Shown here: positions 19,762 to 29,353 of the stretch, in pieces | Position numbering within the stretch: the first letter of the stretch is position 1 | How the letters are laid out: each line of letters opens with the position of its first letter | Origin: Parahalioglobus pacificus | Lineage (GTDB): Bacteria > Pseudomonadota > Gammaproteobacteria > Pseudomonadales > Halieaceae | Reading direction: 5' to 3' | DNA: 64,000 bases | Assembly (NCBI RefSeq): GCF_014652275.1 | Contig: NZ_BMYM01000002.1 | Coordinates: 62,001-126,000, forward strand | Position numbers and translations under genes: made by a program | Notes under the pieces: generated by a model | The model's input: the letters and a program-made list of their open reading frames with translations, nothing else | What the model was told of the DNA's origin: nothing | Database searches by the model: none

Positions 19762-21201
19762 CTACTGTGTAGAGATCCTAAAGTATCGCACTATGCGTTT
19801 GATCAACGACATGACACGACGCTTAAAAGCGCTAACCGGGGTCTTACACTTCAGCTCAGCTTTCTCCTCTTGATATTTAGCCAGCAACCAGCTTGCCTCC
19901 CGCTTAAAGTCTTCAGTCAGGTCACTCCTCCCTACGATTTCTCTGAGCAATCGAGGGGTAGGACCCTCGTCAAACCGTATGAATCGGCGCTTCGCGTAGC
20001 CCGCAGACAGATAATCCAGCAATGGTTTACCTTGCGCTTGCTCGAAGCTGAGCCTTACAACGCTGGCTTTTTCAACATCTTGACAAGCAAGGGCACAAAA
20101 ATAGCTTAAAATCGGGTAAGTGGTATGTTGCGGGTCCAGTTCAGCGGCTTCCGTCACGTAGGACAGAAGTTGCTGCGGAGTCTCCTCCGCTGATGCAGTC
20201 ACGTAGAGGCAATAACAAACAAATGCACGCTGAAGAGATGAGTATTCAGCAAAGCTCGGAGAGGCTTTTGCCTCAAGCAGTGCTTGGTGCTCAGCGTAAG
20301 TGGAATATATATCCGACGCCACCACGAGTTTTGCCCTGCCTACCAGTTCCGCCAGTTTTGTCACAGCGGTATCACCGCTGCTGACTATAAGCTCACAGTC
20401 AGACATCAGCGCAACATCACCGACCATTGCGGTAGCGGGTGCTATGCCATCAGGCAGCAGATCACGCGAGCTAATGACATTCGGTATCTCACTCGCCAGG
20501 TACTCGAGGTCGTTCGAGGTAGCGCCAAAGACAATAACGCCGTAACCCTCCTCTACGTATCGCCGGCAGGCGGCTTCGGCCACAGGTAAAGACAAGGATT
20601 TAAGCCGACCAAAATTGGCGACAAGCCGCGTATCGCCGTAGATGATGTCGCCACCGCGCACATGCACAGCAACACGCCTAGTGGGTAACTCCAGTGCGCG
20701 CACGTAGGAAAACGTCTCAGTAACACGATCGTTGAAGAGACGATCGAAGAAGAACGTATTTACCTCTGACTGACTCATAGCCTGCTCTAGATCAGGGAAA
20801 ACGCGATTGGCGGCGAGCCAGCATGGGCGCACTAACCCAGCATTACGTTCAACCTTAGAGAAGTCGTCTACAACGAGACGCAAATATTCCCCACTGTCAA
20901 AGTCGAAGCTATGCTCGCGCCGCAACCATCCATCTGTCGCCAGAAGGTACCGAGCTAGAATTTCGTTAGATAGCAGTTCTGACGCGAACTCGGGCACCGC
21001 ATGCATGTCACTGCTCGTCACAGCGAACAGCGACCTAAGTGCACTATCATCAGGCCATACAAAGGCGAAGTCGCGATTGAGGTGCCTGGCACTGAAGTAT
21101 CCGACACATATAGCGATCAGGCGCTCGCACAGTCCGTCCTGACGACATGCCACGATCATGTCCGGGCGAACTGATAACTCTTTAAGCTGGTTGCCGCTCA
21201 C
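19762..21201 (-). CDS. putative GT-B glycosyltransferase, fucosyltransferase-like
   Basis: This 479-residue protein has no close family by eye. Its N-terminus has a DGLCERLIAI segment reminiscent of the NGLGNRL opening of O-fucosyltransferase-superfamily enzymes. The segment VAVHVRGGDII near residue 185 fits their HxRxxD nucleotide-sugar motif, and SDCELIVSSGDTAVTKLA fits the later Ser/acidic region. The C-terminal third is helical, possibly TPR-like. GDP-fucose genes (gmd, fcl) are nearby, so a GDP-fucose-using GT11/GT23-like role is reasonable but unproven. Confidence 0.5.
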   Translation of the reverse strand: MSGNQLKELSVRPDMIVACRQDGLCERLIAICVGYFSARHLNRDFAFVWPDDSALRSLFAVTSSDMHAVPEFASELLSNEILARYLLATDGWLRREHSFDFDSGEYLRLVVDDFSKVERNAGLVRPCWLAANRVFPDLEQAMSQSEVNTFFFDRLFNDRVTETFSYVRALELPTRRVAVHVRGGDIIYGDTRLVANFGRLKSLSLPVAEAACRRYVEEGYGVIVFGATSNDLEYLASEIPNVISSRDLLPDGIAPATAMVGDVALMSDCELIVSSGDTAVTKLAELVGRAKLVVASDIYSTYAEHQALLEAKASPSFAEYSSLQRAFVCYCLYVTASAEETPQQLLSYVTEAAELDPQHTTYPILSYFCALACQDVEKASVVRLSFEQAQGKPLLDYLSAGYAKRRFIRFDEGPTPRLLREIVGRSDLTEDFKREASWLLAKYQEEKAELKCKTPVSAFKRRVMSLIKRIVRYFRISTQ

Positions 21202-21760
21202 CTATACTCCGTTTTCTTGCCACGACTCCCGAGTAGCAAAAATAGACTTGGGTCACTCTTTGCACCTGGGCCCTCTCAGGCTAAGACCCCGAATTCATCG
21301 GACTAGTCATCATACATGCACACCTATGCGGAACAAATCAAGCGACAACAAAACGCGGGGTTAATCCCTTACTCAAAGAAGAACTTCATGGAGGATGAAC
21401 TGGGGGTACCGTGCTCGCATATTGCCGAACGGTTCTTGTTTCCCAAAAATCCTAAACACTCATCTTGAAGCTGCGAATATCAATCGAGTGATAATTGGAT
21501 GCGTTAGATGGATGTGGCGTCCCACGAAGTCAAGTAAATAGCCTAATCTCAAACGTGGCAACGGCAAAATCCAACAAGTGGTCATGAATTTGCACGTCAT
21601 CGCCCCATCCCCCACCTGTTCCCCAAAGGTCTGAGCAAACTCACGGTGCAAAAAAGCTCTATGTACAGGTTTCAGTCGACCCGCTATCATCGCTCTTTGC
21701 CACTAACATGCCGGTGCTCATTCAAGAGTATTCGGAATTTAATCAACGAAAAATTGGCCC
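21202..21760. other. intergenic region between divergent genes
   Basis: These 559 bases separate the divergently transcribed putative fucosyltransferase and gtrB. Promoters for both must lie here, but none is clear. No credible coding sequence is visible. Confidence 0.4.
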
Positions 21761-22732
21761 GTGAATGACCCTAGCACGCAAGTAGTGAGGTTTGGCTACA
21801 ATAAAATGTTGACATCGTTAGACGTAGTTGTGCCCGTGTATGGCTGCCCTGAAGCACTACCCACACTGGTTCATCGTCTAGAGAAAGTTCTATCTGAAGT
21901 CGCCAGCTACTTCCAGATAATACTAGTCGATGACAGATGCCCCAAGGGGTCTTGGGAAGAAATTGTAAATCTGAAGGCCGGGCACACTTCACTGGTTGGT
22001 ATTCGTCTTTCTCGCAACTTCGGCCAACACAATGCGATTACCGCCGGATTAGAACACTCCACCTCTGATTGGGTTGTTGTGATGGATTGCGATCTACAGG
22101 ATCCACCGGAGGAGATCCGAAAGCTAGCAGATAGTGTAAGAGACGGAGACGTTGATATTGTTTTTGCGAAGCGCCATCAGCGGAAAGATGGCTTTCTAAA
22201 ACGAAAGAGTTCGCGGGTATTTCACGGACTGCTGTCGGCACTTGCAGGTATTGAATCCGACCCCGCCATCGGCAATTTTTCAATCGCTAGTAGGAAAGCG
22301 ATCAATGCCTATTTACGCTTCCCCGAGCGTACGAAAGCCTTCTCAATACTCCTGAGGAGTCTTGGTTTTGACGTGTCTTGTGTGGATATTGCGTCCGAAG
22401 AACGCCACTCGGGCTCCTCTAGCTATACCCTTCGCAAGCTTCTCGTCTTGTCCGCTGACATCGCCATTTCACACTCAGACAAGCCACTCTGGATAATGAT
22501 AGGCTTCGGCTTCTTCTTGTCCGCAATATCGCTAATATTTGCAGGCTATCAATTTTTTAGGTGGCTCATCGCTGACGTGAGTGTTGAAGGTTGGGCGAGT
22601 CTTATCGTTTCTATTTGGTTTTTGGGCGGCATGATCATCGCTTTAGTCGGAATCGTCGGCGTGTACGTTGCTAAAACATTTGACGAGACTAAAGCAAGGC
22701 CGCTTTACCTTGTAGATAAGGTTTTGAGGTGA
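21761..22732 (+). CDS. gtrB: GtrB-like polyprenyl-phosphate sugar transferase
   Basis: This 323-residue GT2 protein is of the DPM1/GtrB/ArnC type. The start region LDVVVPVYGCPE, the aspartate motifs VDDRCPKG and VMDCDLQDPPEE, and two C-terminal membrane helices (about residues 240-262 and 275-300) are clear. Such enzymes move a sugar from a nucleotide donor to undecaprenyl phosphate on the cytoplasmic face. The GTG at 21761 is the first start; an ATG at 21806 gives a more typical N-terminus. With WecE and GtrA next to it, a 4-amino-sugar is the likely cargo. Confidence 0.85.
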   Translation: MNDPSTQVVRFGYNKMLTSLDVVVPVYGCPEALPTLVHRLEKVLSEVASYFQIILVDDRCPKGSWEEIVNLKAGHTSLVGIRLSRNFGQHNAITAGLEHSTSDWVVVMDCDLQDPPEEIRKLADSVRDGDVDIVFAKRHQRKDGFLKRKSSRVFHGLLSALAGIESDPAIGNFSIASRKAINAYLRFPERTKAFSILLRSLGFDVSCVDIASEERHSGSSSYTLRKLLVLSADIAISHSDKPLWIMIGFGFFLSAISLIFAGYQFFRWLIADVSVEGWASLIVSIWFLGGMIIALVGIVGVYVAKTFDETKARPLYLVDKVLR

Positions 22733-22790
22733 TGTAGATTCACCTAACAGGATTGAGTGCAACCTCCACCCCTTATCGAGTGTTGAGCCA

Positions 22791-23933
22791 ATGGCTATAG
22801 AGCCGATACCGTTTAACAAACCATACATGACAGGCTTAGAGATTGAGTCGATAAATGAGGCTCACGCATTGGGCAGTTTGAGTGGTGATGGCACCTTCAC
22901 GAGGCGATGTCGTGAATGGCTTGAGCAACTAACTGGAACCCAAGCACTCTTGACTCACTCATGCACAGCTGCGCTTGAAATGAGTGCATTGCTTCTAGAC
23001 ATTCAGCCTGGCGATGAAGTCATCATGCCCTCGTACACTTTTGTCTCAACCGCGAATGCTTTCGTGCTTCGAGGTGGAGTTCCGGTGTTTGTCGATATCC
23101 GACCGGATACATTAAATCTTGATGAAACCAAGATTGGTGACGCTATTACACAAAAGACTAAGGCTATCGTACCCGTCCATTACGCAGGTGTGAGCTGCGA
23201 GATGGACGAGATAATGGCGATTGCGGCGAGAAACTCCCTGGCTGTAGTCGAGGACGCTGCGCAGGGCGTGATGTCCAGCTATCGCGGCAAGATGCTGGGC
23301 AGCATCGGTGATTTCGGTGCCTATAGCTTCCACGAAACCAAGAACATCATCTCCGGCGAGGGGGGCAGCCTACTGGTTAATCGAGAAGAATCCCTTAACG
23401 ACGCCGAAATCATTCGCGAAAAGGGAACAGATCGCAGCCAGTTTCTCAGGGGAGAGAGGGATAAATACAGCTGGCAAGACCATGGATCATCTTATCTACC
23501 AGGCGAACTGATCGCGGCGTTCCTCTGGGGACAAATGCGCCGAGCGGACGAAATCACGTCAATGAGGATGGAAGCGTGGGAACGTTATGACGAACTGCTG
23601 GGGCCACTGAAAGCATCTCTCGATTGTCAGACTCCGACGATACCTGCACACGTCCAGCACAATGCCCATATGTATTACGTGATACTCCCCCGGGGGGTAG
23701 ACCGCGACTCCGTTCTAAAGTACATGCGCGAACAGAAAGTTGGCGCAATCTTCCACTACGTGCCGCTGCACTCAGCCCCTGCGGGTAGAAGGTTTGGCCG
23801 GCAGAGCGGAGAGCTCGAAAACACAGATGACCTCGCGTCTCGCATCGTAAGATTACCGCTCTGGTGTGGCATAAGCGAATCACAACAATGCTATGTCGTG
23901 GATTCCCTGAAGGCTGCGATCAATGCCGATTAG
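22791..23933 (+). CDS. wecE: dTDP-4-amino-4,6-dideoxygalactose transaminase
   Basis: This is a 380-residue PLP-dependent sugar aminotransferase (DegT/DnrJ/EryC1 family) with strong likeness to E. coli WecE/RffA. It matches through GDGxFTRRCxxWLEQ, LLDIQPGDEVIMPSYTFVST, YAGVxCEMD and EDAAQGVMS, with the PLP lysine in SFHETKN. WecE aminates dTDP-4-keto-6-deoxyglucose to dTDP-Fuc4N. The dTDP-glucose genes rmlA and rmlB are not in this window and must lie elsewhere. It ends inside the gtrA start region, so the two are coupled. Confidence 0.93.
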   Translation: MAIEPIPFNKPYMTGLEIESINEAHALGSLSGDGTFTRRCREWLEQLTGTQALLTHSCTAALEMSALLLDIQPGDEVIMPSYTFVSTANAFVLRGGVPVFVDIRPDTLNLDETKIGDAITQKTKAIVPVHYAGVSCEMDEIMAIAARNSLAVVEDAAQGVMSSYRGKMLGSIGDFGAYSFHETKNIISGEGGSLLVNREESLNDAEIIREKGTDRSQFLRGERDKYSWQDHGSSYLPGELIAAFLWGQMRRADEITSMRMEAWERYDELLGPLKASLDCQTPTIPAHVQHNAHMYYVILPRGVDRDSVLKYMREQKVGAIFHYVPLHSAPAGRRFGRQSGELENTDDLASRIVRLPLWCGISESQQCYVVDSLKAAINAD

Positions 23934-24309
23934 CATTTGTACGGACATCGCATCAATGAAGGTTGCTAAATTTCTCTTCTGGGGCGCCATGAACAACGGA
24001 GTGGCATATGCGATTTTCGCTGCCATTTTGTTTCTCACTCATAATCATATTATTGCTGCCATTTTAACCTGGTCGCTCGGTGTCGCTATTAGCTTTGCAA
24101 CCATGTCAAAGTTCGTATTCGGAAACAAAGACTGGACCAAAATCTATATATTCTGTGGCTTTCACGTTGTGCTATTGATTGCGAATCTATCTTTACTAGA
24201 GATTTATCACCAATTAGGAGCAAATTTATACGTTGGTGGTCTCATCAATATTGCTGCGATAGCAGTAGCCAGCTTTTTTTTCATGGACCGCATTCTCTTC
24301 AAGGGGTGA
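23923..24309 (+). CDS. gtrA: GtrA-family polyprenyl-linked sugar flippase
   Basis: This is a 128-residue protein with four membrane helices, starting KVAKFLFWGAMNNGVAYAIF, typical of the GtrA family. It is thought to flip undecaprenyl-phosphate-linked sugars to the periplasm. It overlaps the wecE stop by 11 bases; the ATG at 23923 has a GAAGG site 9 bases upstream, while an ATG at 23956 gives a shorter, family-like N-terminus. Together with gtrB it forms a two-part lipid-linked sugar supply. Confidence 0.85.
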   Translation: MPISICTDIASMKVAKFLFWGAMNNGVAYAIFAAILFLTHNHIIAAILTWSLGVAISFATMSKFVFGNKDWTKIYIFCGFHVVLLIANLSLLEIYHQLGANLYVGGLINIAAIAVASFFFMDRILFKG

Positions 24310-24313
24310 ATTG

Positions 24314-25255
24314 ATGAAAGCAGGTTTTTATCACTCTACAAAACACCTAACTGAAGAGCAGCTTCATGCAGCAAGCGCCGAATGCGTTATTTGTGGCTCG
24401 CGTGAACTTAAGCGCCTGAGCGATCTGCAAAAAAATCCCAGCGTGTTCCTTCTGCGCTGCGAGACCTGCAGTTGCATAAGCGCATCAAGGCTACCTACTC
24501 AAGCGGCGCTAAATGCCTATTACGCCACGTACTACGATCACGAAGTTTTTGAAACTGCGGAGGAAGCAGTAACTTTTCACGATATTGAAAGCTTCGCTAA
24601 AAGGATTTCAAAAGTCGTTGAACCTTATCTAAACGGTCGCACTCTCAATATTTTAGACTTCGGAGGAGGTAGTGGGGCTCTATCGAAGCGGTTTTGTAAG
24701 CTCCATGCTAATAAAGGTAAGAAGACGGAACTTGACCTTGTGGATTATAGTCTCGCTCGAAGGTCGTATGACCTCCAGGGCATTGCGGTTAGTGAATACG
24801 CAACTATCGAAGATCTACTTAAGAACCTTAATAATGAAAAATCTAAATACGATCTAGTGCTCGCGAGTGCAGTCTTGGAACACTTACCAAACCCGACAGA
24901 GGCTCTCAGACAACTCTCGAGGCTATTGAGGAAAGGCGGGGTTCTTTATATTAGAACCCCTACCGTATATCCAATTATGCACACTTTATCTAAAGTAAAT
25001 GTAAGCGTAGATTTTACCTTCCCCGCTCACATTCATGACATGGGAGAAGAGTTTTGGAGGTACTACTTTACTGAGCTAGCACCACACTCAATGCGGGTCA
25101 TTGTCAGTCGACCTTCTCCAGTGGAAACCAGTTTCCGGGGCAGCTTTTTTCGCACCTTGGCTGCACACGTGCTTAAGTTTCCTTGGCGACTTCTGGGGAA
25201 ACACTACACACTCGTGGGCGGCTGGGAAGTTTTTGCTCGGAAATCTCAGGATTGA
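24314..25255 (+). CDS. SAM-dependent methyltransferase with N-terminal zinc motif
   Basis: This protein of about 313 residues has a Cys-rich head (CVICGSREL ... LRCETCSCI, two CxxC pairs) and a class I methyltransferase domain with motif I ILDFGGGSGALSKRF and a motif near LVLASAVLEHLPNPTEAL. The ATG at 24314 has an AGGGG site; a TTG lies just before. It follows gtrA directly on the same strand. It probably methylates a sugar precursor or glycan; the target is unknown. Confidence 0.78.
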   Translation: MKAGFYHSTKHLTEEQLHAASAECVICGSRELKRLSDLQKNPSVFLLRCETCSCISASRLPTQAALNAYYATYYDHEVFETAEEAVTFHDIESFAKRISKVVEPYLNGRTLNILDFGGGSGALSKRFCKLHANKGKKTELDLVDYSLARRSYDLQGIAVSEYATIEDLLKNLNNEKSKYDLVLASAVLEHLPNPTEALRQLSRLLRKGGVLYIRTPTVYPIMHTLSKVNVSVDFTFPAHIHDMGEEFWRYYFTELAPHSMRVIVSRPSPVETSFRGSFFRTLAAHVLKFPWRLLGKHYTLVGGWEVFARKSQD

Positions 25256-25508
25256 TTGACTTAGTCTTTGTATAGCCCACTTACTGCTGAACTAGTTTCA
25301 CGAACAGAACGCATCCGCATTTTCTTAGGGAGTTTAAGTTCTTTTTGAATTCAACAAGTGAACGAGCACACAGATAGCCGATGCAAATGATTCTTTTCGC
25401 GCCACGCATACCGTCACAGGTCGAAAGCAGAGCTTTCGTAATACTGATCAGTTTCTTGCGACCAAGCATGGCAGAAAGGACTATTTATTGGTGTTAGGGT
25501 GAATCACT

Positions 25509-26354
25509 ATGAGTGTAATTGGCTTGGAAGCATTTAGCTCTACATTGATCAAACGTGACGATGGAATTTGGCATTCGGATACTTCACGAGAGATATCCTA
25601 TCCAGTTGACGGTCATGCGGCCTGTGCTCAAGTAGAGGCTGAATCCTTTTGGTTTAATCATCGGAATGAATGCATAGCAGCGATGATAGACAACCACCCT
25701 CCGGCAGAAGGAGGCCCAATCTTTGATGTTGGTGGTGGCAATGGCTGGGTGACGCTACATATGCAGAACTGTGGCTACGATAGCGTGCTTGTGGAGCCCG
25801 GGATTGCAGGTTGTCAGACTGCCATTTCGCGTGGTGTAGAGAACGTCGTATGCTCTACCACTGATGACGCAGAATTCAGTTCGAACTCAGTACCAGCGAT
25901 AGGCCTCTTTGATGTAATTGAGCACTTGCCGGACGACGTTAGTTTTCTAGATTCTATCTGTTCTCTAATGTGTCCGGGCGCAAAACTCTACGCCACAGTT
26001 CCAGCTTACCCACGTTTATGGTCACAAGAGGATGTAGTCGCTGGCCACCATAGGCGGTATACACTTGATACGTTCTGCAAACTTCTCGAATCAACCGGTT
26101 TCGAAGTGCTGTACTCTACCTACATCTTTCGATTCCTGCCTGTTCCAATACTCTTACTTAGAACCGTCCCTTTTCGTCTGGGCATTGCACCAAGAAATTC
26201 ATCGCCGGATAATTCATTGAACGACCACACCACGCGCAGCTCTATAAAGAGTCGGGCGATCGATTTCGCATTGGCTGGAGAGCTAGCCAACATTAGAAGC
26301 AATAAGAAAATGTCATTTGGTGGTAGCTGTATGGTGGTCGCGATTAAGCGATGA
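25509..26354 (+). CDS. class I SAM-dependent methyltransferase
   Basis: This is a 281-residue protein with motif I FDVGGGNGWVTLHMQ near residue 75 and the motif GLFDVIEHLPDDVSFLDSI. The HHRRYTLDTFCKLLESTGFEV segment is common in UbiE/COQ5-like glycan methyltransferases. It lies on the plus strand after a 253-base gap and converges on the acyltransferase gene. Its substrate is not readable from sequence. Confidence 0.78.
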   Translation: MSVIGLEAFSSTLIKRDDGIWHSDTSREISYPVDGHAACAQVEAESFWFNHRNECIAAMIDNHPPAEGGPIFDVGGGNGWVTLHMQNCGYDSVLVEPGIAGCQTAISRGVENVVCSTTDDAEFSSNSVPAIGLFDVIEHLPDDVSFLDSICSLMCPGAKLYATVPAYPRLWSQEDVVAGHHRRYTLDTFCKLLESTGFEVLYSTYIFRFLPVPILLLRTVPFRLGIAPRNSSPDNSLNDHTTRSSIKSRAIDFALAGELANIRSNKKMSFGGSCMVVAIKR

Positions 26355-26398
26355 CTCGCCAGCTGCGCAGGATTCTTCTGTCTTCTTGGCGCAGAGGG

Positions 26399-27145
26399 TT
26401 ACTGCAAGTCCATACAAACAGAAAAATCATACGGACCCGTCTTGCACGAAAGTACTCGCTGCCAGATACCCAAGGGTGCTGTAAATCTTGCTCCCAGACT
26501 TGCATAAATGTTCATAACGGGGATGTTCTTTACGCTGAAGCTTGCTTGTCCAAGTCGATATCCCCTGTCAGCGTAAGCGATTAATGCAGCCCGATAAAGT
26601 AAAGCACCGGATATCGTCGCATCCCGGTGCTTCATCGCAAGGGTGAGGCTAAGAGAGTTCTTGCCGTCGGGCGCGGACAAAAACCAACCCTGAGTCTCGC
26701 CCTCCGCTTGAATTTCCAGGCAACACTCAGGGTGCCCTTCCACTAAGCTGGAGGCCCACATCGCGTATCGATGATTGACTTTTTCTTCGTTTACGCCAGG
26801 AAGAGAAAAGAAGCGCTCACTGGCAAAGGTCTCAAGCCGATTCACGTCCACATCGAATATGGATTCATCTGCAAATCTGCACTCAAATGCTGCCGTACTA
26901 CTCGTGTCTTCGATCGTCTTTAGATTCAAACGAAAATTGATCTGTGTGTCCACTTGGCAGAAGCTCGCGTCAACCAGCCGTTTTGGAGATACCGCGTTTA
27001 AAGGGCCCGCATACTCAGCCCACGCAAAGTTACGTAGCATCTCTTCCTGATCGTCAGGCTTACACTCAAAGAACTTGGGGCTATCAATGATTGCTACAGG
27101 GCTTCCCCACCAATTCGAGTTGAAATCATGCTGACGAATCATCAC
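26399..27145 (-). CDS. GNAT-fold acyltransferase, last gene of acyl-group operon
   Basis: This is a 248-residue protein. The C-terminal half shows a GNAT/FemAB-like fold: GALLYRAALIAYADRGYRLGQASFSVKNIPVMNIYASLGARF resembles the acyl-CoA-binding and final strand region, where an asparagine and a 'YxxLGF'-like end are typical. It overlaps luxC by 4 bases. By position it corresponds to the acyltransferase that closes the tetronate gene set in V. cholerae O1, although that one is of another fold. I infer that it moves the reduced acyl group to an amino sugar. Confidence 0.65.
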   Translation of the reverse strand: MMIRQHDFNSNWWGSPVAIIDSPKFFECKPDDQEEMLRNFAWAEYAGPLNAVSPKRLVDASFCQVDTQINFRLNLKTIEDTSSTAAFECRFADESIFDVDVNRLETFASERFFSLPGVNEEKVNHRYAMWASSLVEGHPECCLEIQAEGETQGWFLSAPDGKNSLSLTLAMKHRDATISGALLYRAALIAYADRGYRLGQASFSVKNIPVMNIYASLGARFTAPLGIWQRVLSCKTGPYDFSVCMDLQ

Positions 27146-28314
27146 GCTACCTCAATCGACTGAAAACAGCCTGCCCAGAAATCTTGGCCGTCCCAAACGT
27201 GATTAAAGTGATGCATCTTTCCAACCGGCACAAAACGATGAATCTTCGTTGTTGACAAGCGAGATAACCACTCTCCATGAGAAGAAGGAGAGCAGCAGTA
27301 ACCGACTGTCTGAGTATTTGTTGGCAGATACTCGAGTGCTTCGTCGAGCGAACAGCTCACTATATTCATACACAGATGCGATTCAGCAGGTTCGAGCTGC
27401 ATATTGCCCAATGCAATAACTGCCTTATTTCGGGCAACCAGCGAGGCATTCCAACCATTGGCTAACGCCCACTGGCATGCCATCACATTATCTGATGCAT
27501 GATGAGGATCGACATCGTCAGCAATGATGCTGGGCCACATGTCCAGAAGTCGCCCACGGAATTCCTCTGCCTCGGCTCGGCTGCTGTTCAGCAAAACAAT
27601 ACGTTTTGGCGACGTGCAACCGGCGCGCCCGTAGATTGCGAAGATCTTGATCAGCTCACTAAGTGACGCATCGTTCATATGGTTGTAGTCGATCCAGGCT
27701 TCAGAATGTTTGTCTACGAAAGAAAACCCAACGCTCGTGGGAGATTTACTTTTAGCATGGACGCTGCCTGCAGCCTCATCTGAGCCAAATACCATTCGAA
27801 CCGCCGCGCCTTCCACAAGCTTATCAATACGGTCATCGCCCCGATCGAGAAACAAACACTCCGTTCGCTCATCAATATACTCGCGAAGCTGTGTGTTTTC
27901 TGTCTCGATAGCAGCAAAATTCAGGAATGCTCCGACAAGATTGGCAGCGCGAGAGCCCAATTTATACCTCGCGGGTTGGCCCGTTAGCGAAAGCAATATC
28001 GCCACCAAAGGACCCAAGAGAGATACATTATTCGGAAGCCATACGGCTATAGATCCTCTGGGTACATAGACCTCATGGGGGATGCTCTGCGTTTTGGCAA
28101 ATTCACCAAATGTCGAGTAAACCGGAGCGAGCAGAGATTTTTCGTCCAGGAAGGCAATCAGATAGGCCCACTCATCCCGAGTAAAATCCGGATGTAACCG
28201 TCGCGTCATCTTGCTGCGCAGGCTGGCCCACGCCGCGACAAGATCCGATGGATCATATGCCAAGCGGGCAGCAATAGTCCTTTCACCGCGCTGAAAGTAG
28301 TACAGGCTAGACAT
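27142..28314 (-). CDS. luxC: LuxC-like acyl-CoA/acyl-protein reductase
   Basis: The protein of about 390 residues belongs to the LuxC reductase family (aldehyde dehydrogenase superfamily). The catalytic cysteine is in GRAGCTSPKR, and the family-typical C-terminus VPVGKMHHFNHVWDGQDFW is clear. I chose the ATG at 28314, which overlaps the luxE stop; an upstream start at 28383 would overlap luxE by far more. LuxC reduces an activated acyl group to the aldehyde with NADPH. No luciferase genes are present, so light production is not implied. Confidence 0.85.
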   Translation of the reverse strand: MSSLYYFQRGERTIAARLAYDPSDLVAAWASLRSKMTRRLHPDFTRDEWAYLIAFLDEKSLLAPVYSTFGEFAKTQSIPHEVYVPRGSIAVWLPNNVSLLGPLVAILLSLTGQPARYKLGSRAANLVGAFLNFAAIETENTQLREYIDERTECLFLDRGDDRIDKLVEGAAVRMVFGSDEAAGSVHAKSKSPTSVGFSFVDKHSEAWIDYNHMNDASLSELIKIFAIYGRAGCTSPKRIVLLNSSRAEAEEFRGRLLDMWPSIIADDVDPHHASDNVMACQWALANGWNASLVARNKAVIALGNMQLEPAESHLCMNIVSCSLDEALEYLPTNTQTVGYCCSPSSHGEWLSRLSTTKIHRFVPVGKMHHFNHVWDGQDFWAGCFQSIEVA

Positions 28315-29353
28315 TAGCGCACCCGCGCACTTCTGCTTTGGGCACTCGACCCAGTAGCTCGAAGCGTTTTCCCGGCCTACCACACTCGCATGTGCCGCTG
28401 ACGACTCGGCCGAGGTCCTCTGTTAATACACTATGGTATGGAGCGCCTCGAGCAAGGACGTTCATGAGCTGTAGTTGTCCGACACGATCCGTGACACTTT
28501 CACCGCTGTAAGGGTCCCTAACGAGCACATCTGCCCAAGCAGGCACATGCCGATATCCGTGCTCACACAGCGGATAGATAATTCCTACTTGCTCAACCAA
28601 TCCGTAATAGTCAATGACCTTTGAGCCAGGAGCGAGGCCGTCGAGCAATGTGTCTTCGAACTGTTGTCGACTTACAGCGACATTTTCAAGTTTCTTCCAG
28701 CCGCCGGAGTGGACAAAGTGAACTTCCTTACCCAGCAGGAGACTACGAATACTCTCAGGAAACCGCTGCTCTGCCCAAGCCTGCCAAAGAATCCAGGTAA
28801 ACCCGTAAACCATCAGCCGCTGGCTGGATTCAAGTACTTCTTCCAGAGCTCCCCACTTCATGGATCCCGGGTCACTGGCGTCATCTAGCAGGAAAGAGAG
28901 TTCAGTAGCCAGGGGCCTTAAACTCAGGGCGGCGGCAATCCGTGCGCTCATTTCACCCCGAGTACGAAGTGATCTGGGGCTGTCGAGGATCAACAGGGGT
29001 CTGGGCTCTCTTCCCAGAAAGTCTTGAAAAATTGCGAGCGTACTGGCCGCCTGCAATTCAGAACTGGTTTTATCGAGTCTGATTTCGCTAGAGACTCCCG
29101 AACTGGTCGCGGACGATTTCAATACTCGCTCATGCGTCAAGCCAGGTGAATCCGTTTGCAGCAGAACCCGCTTAAACAAACCCACGTGAACATAGGGCAG
29201 ATCCTCGCTTTCTGAAACGTCAGTGGTTACGTCCGCAAACCGCCGATACGACGCACATCCGTCAAGGTGCAATCTATGCAGCTCGTGCATCTGTCGCAAA
29301 AATTCGTCGCGACGATCAGCTGTGTAGGGCGGGACCTCGAGGAGCGAACTCAT
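28307..29353 (-). CDS. luxE: LuxE-like acyl-protein synthetase
   Basis: The protein of about 348 residues is a LuxE-type member of the adenylate-forming family. The SSATSSGVSSE loop, the HSGGWKKLE motif, YYGLVEQVG and the C-terminal ECGRPGKRFELLGR segment are conserved. LuxE activates a carboxylic acid and hands the acyl group to LuxC. The ATG at 29353 overlaps the alcohol dehydrogenase stop as ATGA. In V. cholerae RfbN the LuxC and LuxE functions are described as one protein; here they are two genes in the order luxE, luxC. Confidence 0.87.
   Translation of the reverse strand: MSSLLEVPPYTADRRDEFLRQMHELHRLHLDGCASYRRFADVTTDVSESEDLPYVHVGLFKRVLLQTDSPGLTHERVLKSSATSSGVSSEIRLDKTSSELQAASTLAIFQDFLGREPRPLLILDSPRSLRTRGEMSARIAAALSLRPLATELSFLLDDASDPGSMKWGALEEVLESSQRLMVYGFTWILWQAWAEQRFPESIRSLLLGKEVHFVHSGGWKKLENVAVSRQQFEDTLLDGLAPGSKVIDYYGLVEQVGIIYPLCEHGYRHVPAWADVLVRDPYSGESVTDRVGQLQLMNVLARGAPYHSVLTEDLGRVVSGTCECGRPGKRFELLGRVPKAEVRGCANV

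Noticed and set aside
21761-24309. gtrA/gtrB as a phage serotype-conversion cassette
   Set aside because: No integrase, excisionase or attachment site is visible, and wecE lies between the two genes.
27142-29353. LuxC and LuxE as part of a bioluminescence operon
   Set aside because: There are no luxA, luxB or luxD genes nearby; the partners are an acyl carrier protein, ligase and alcohol dehydrogenase inside a glycan locus.
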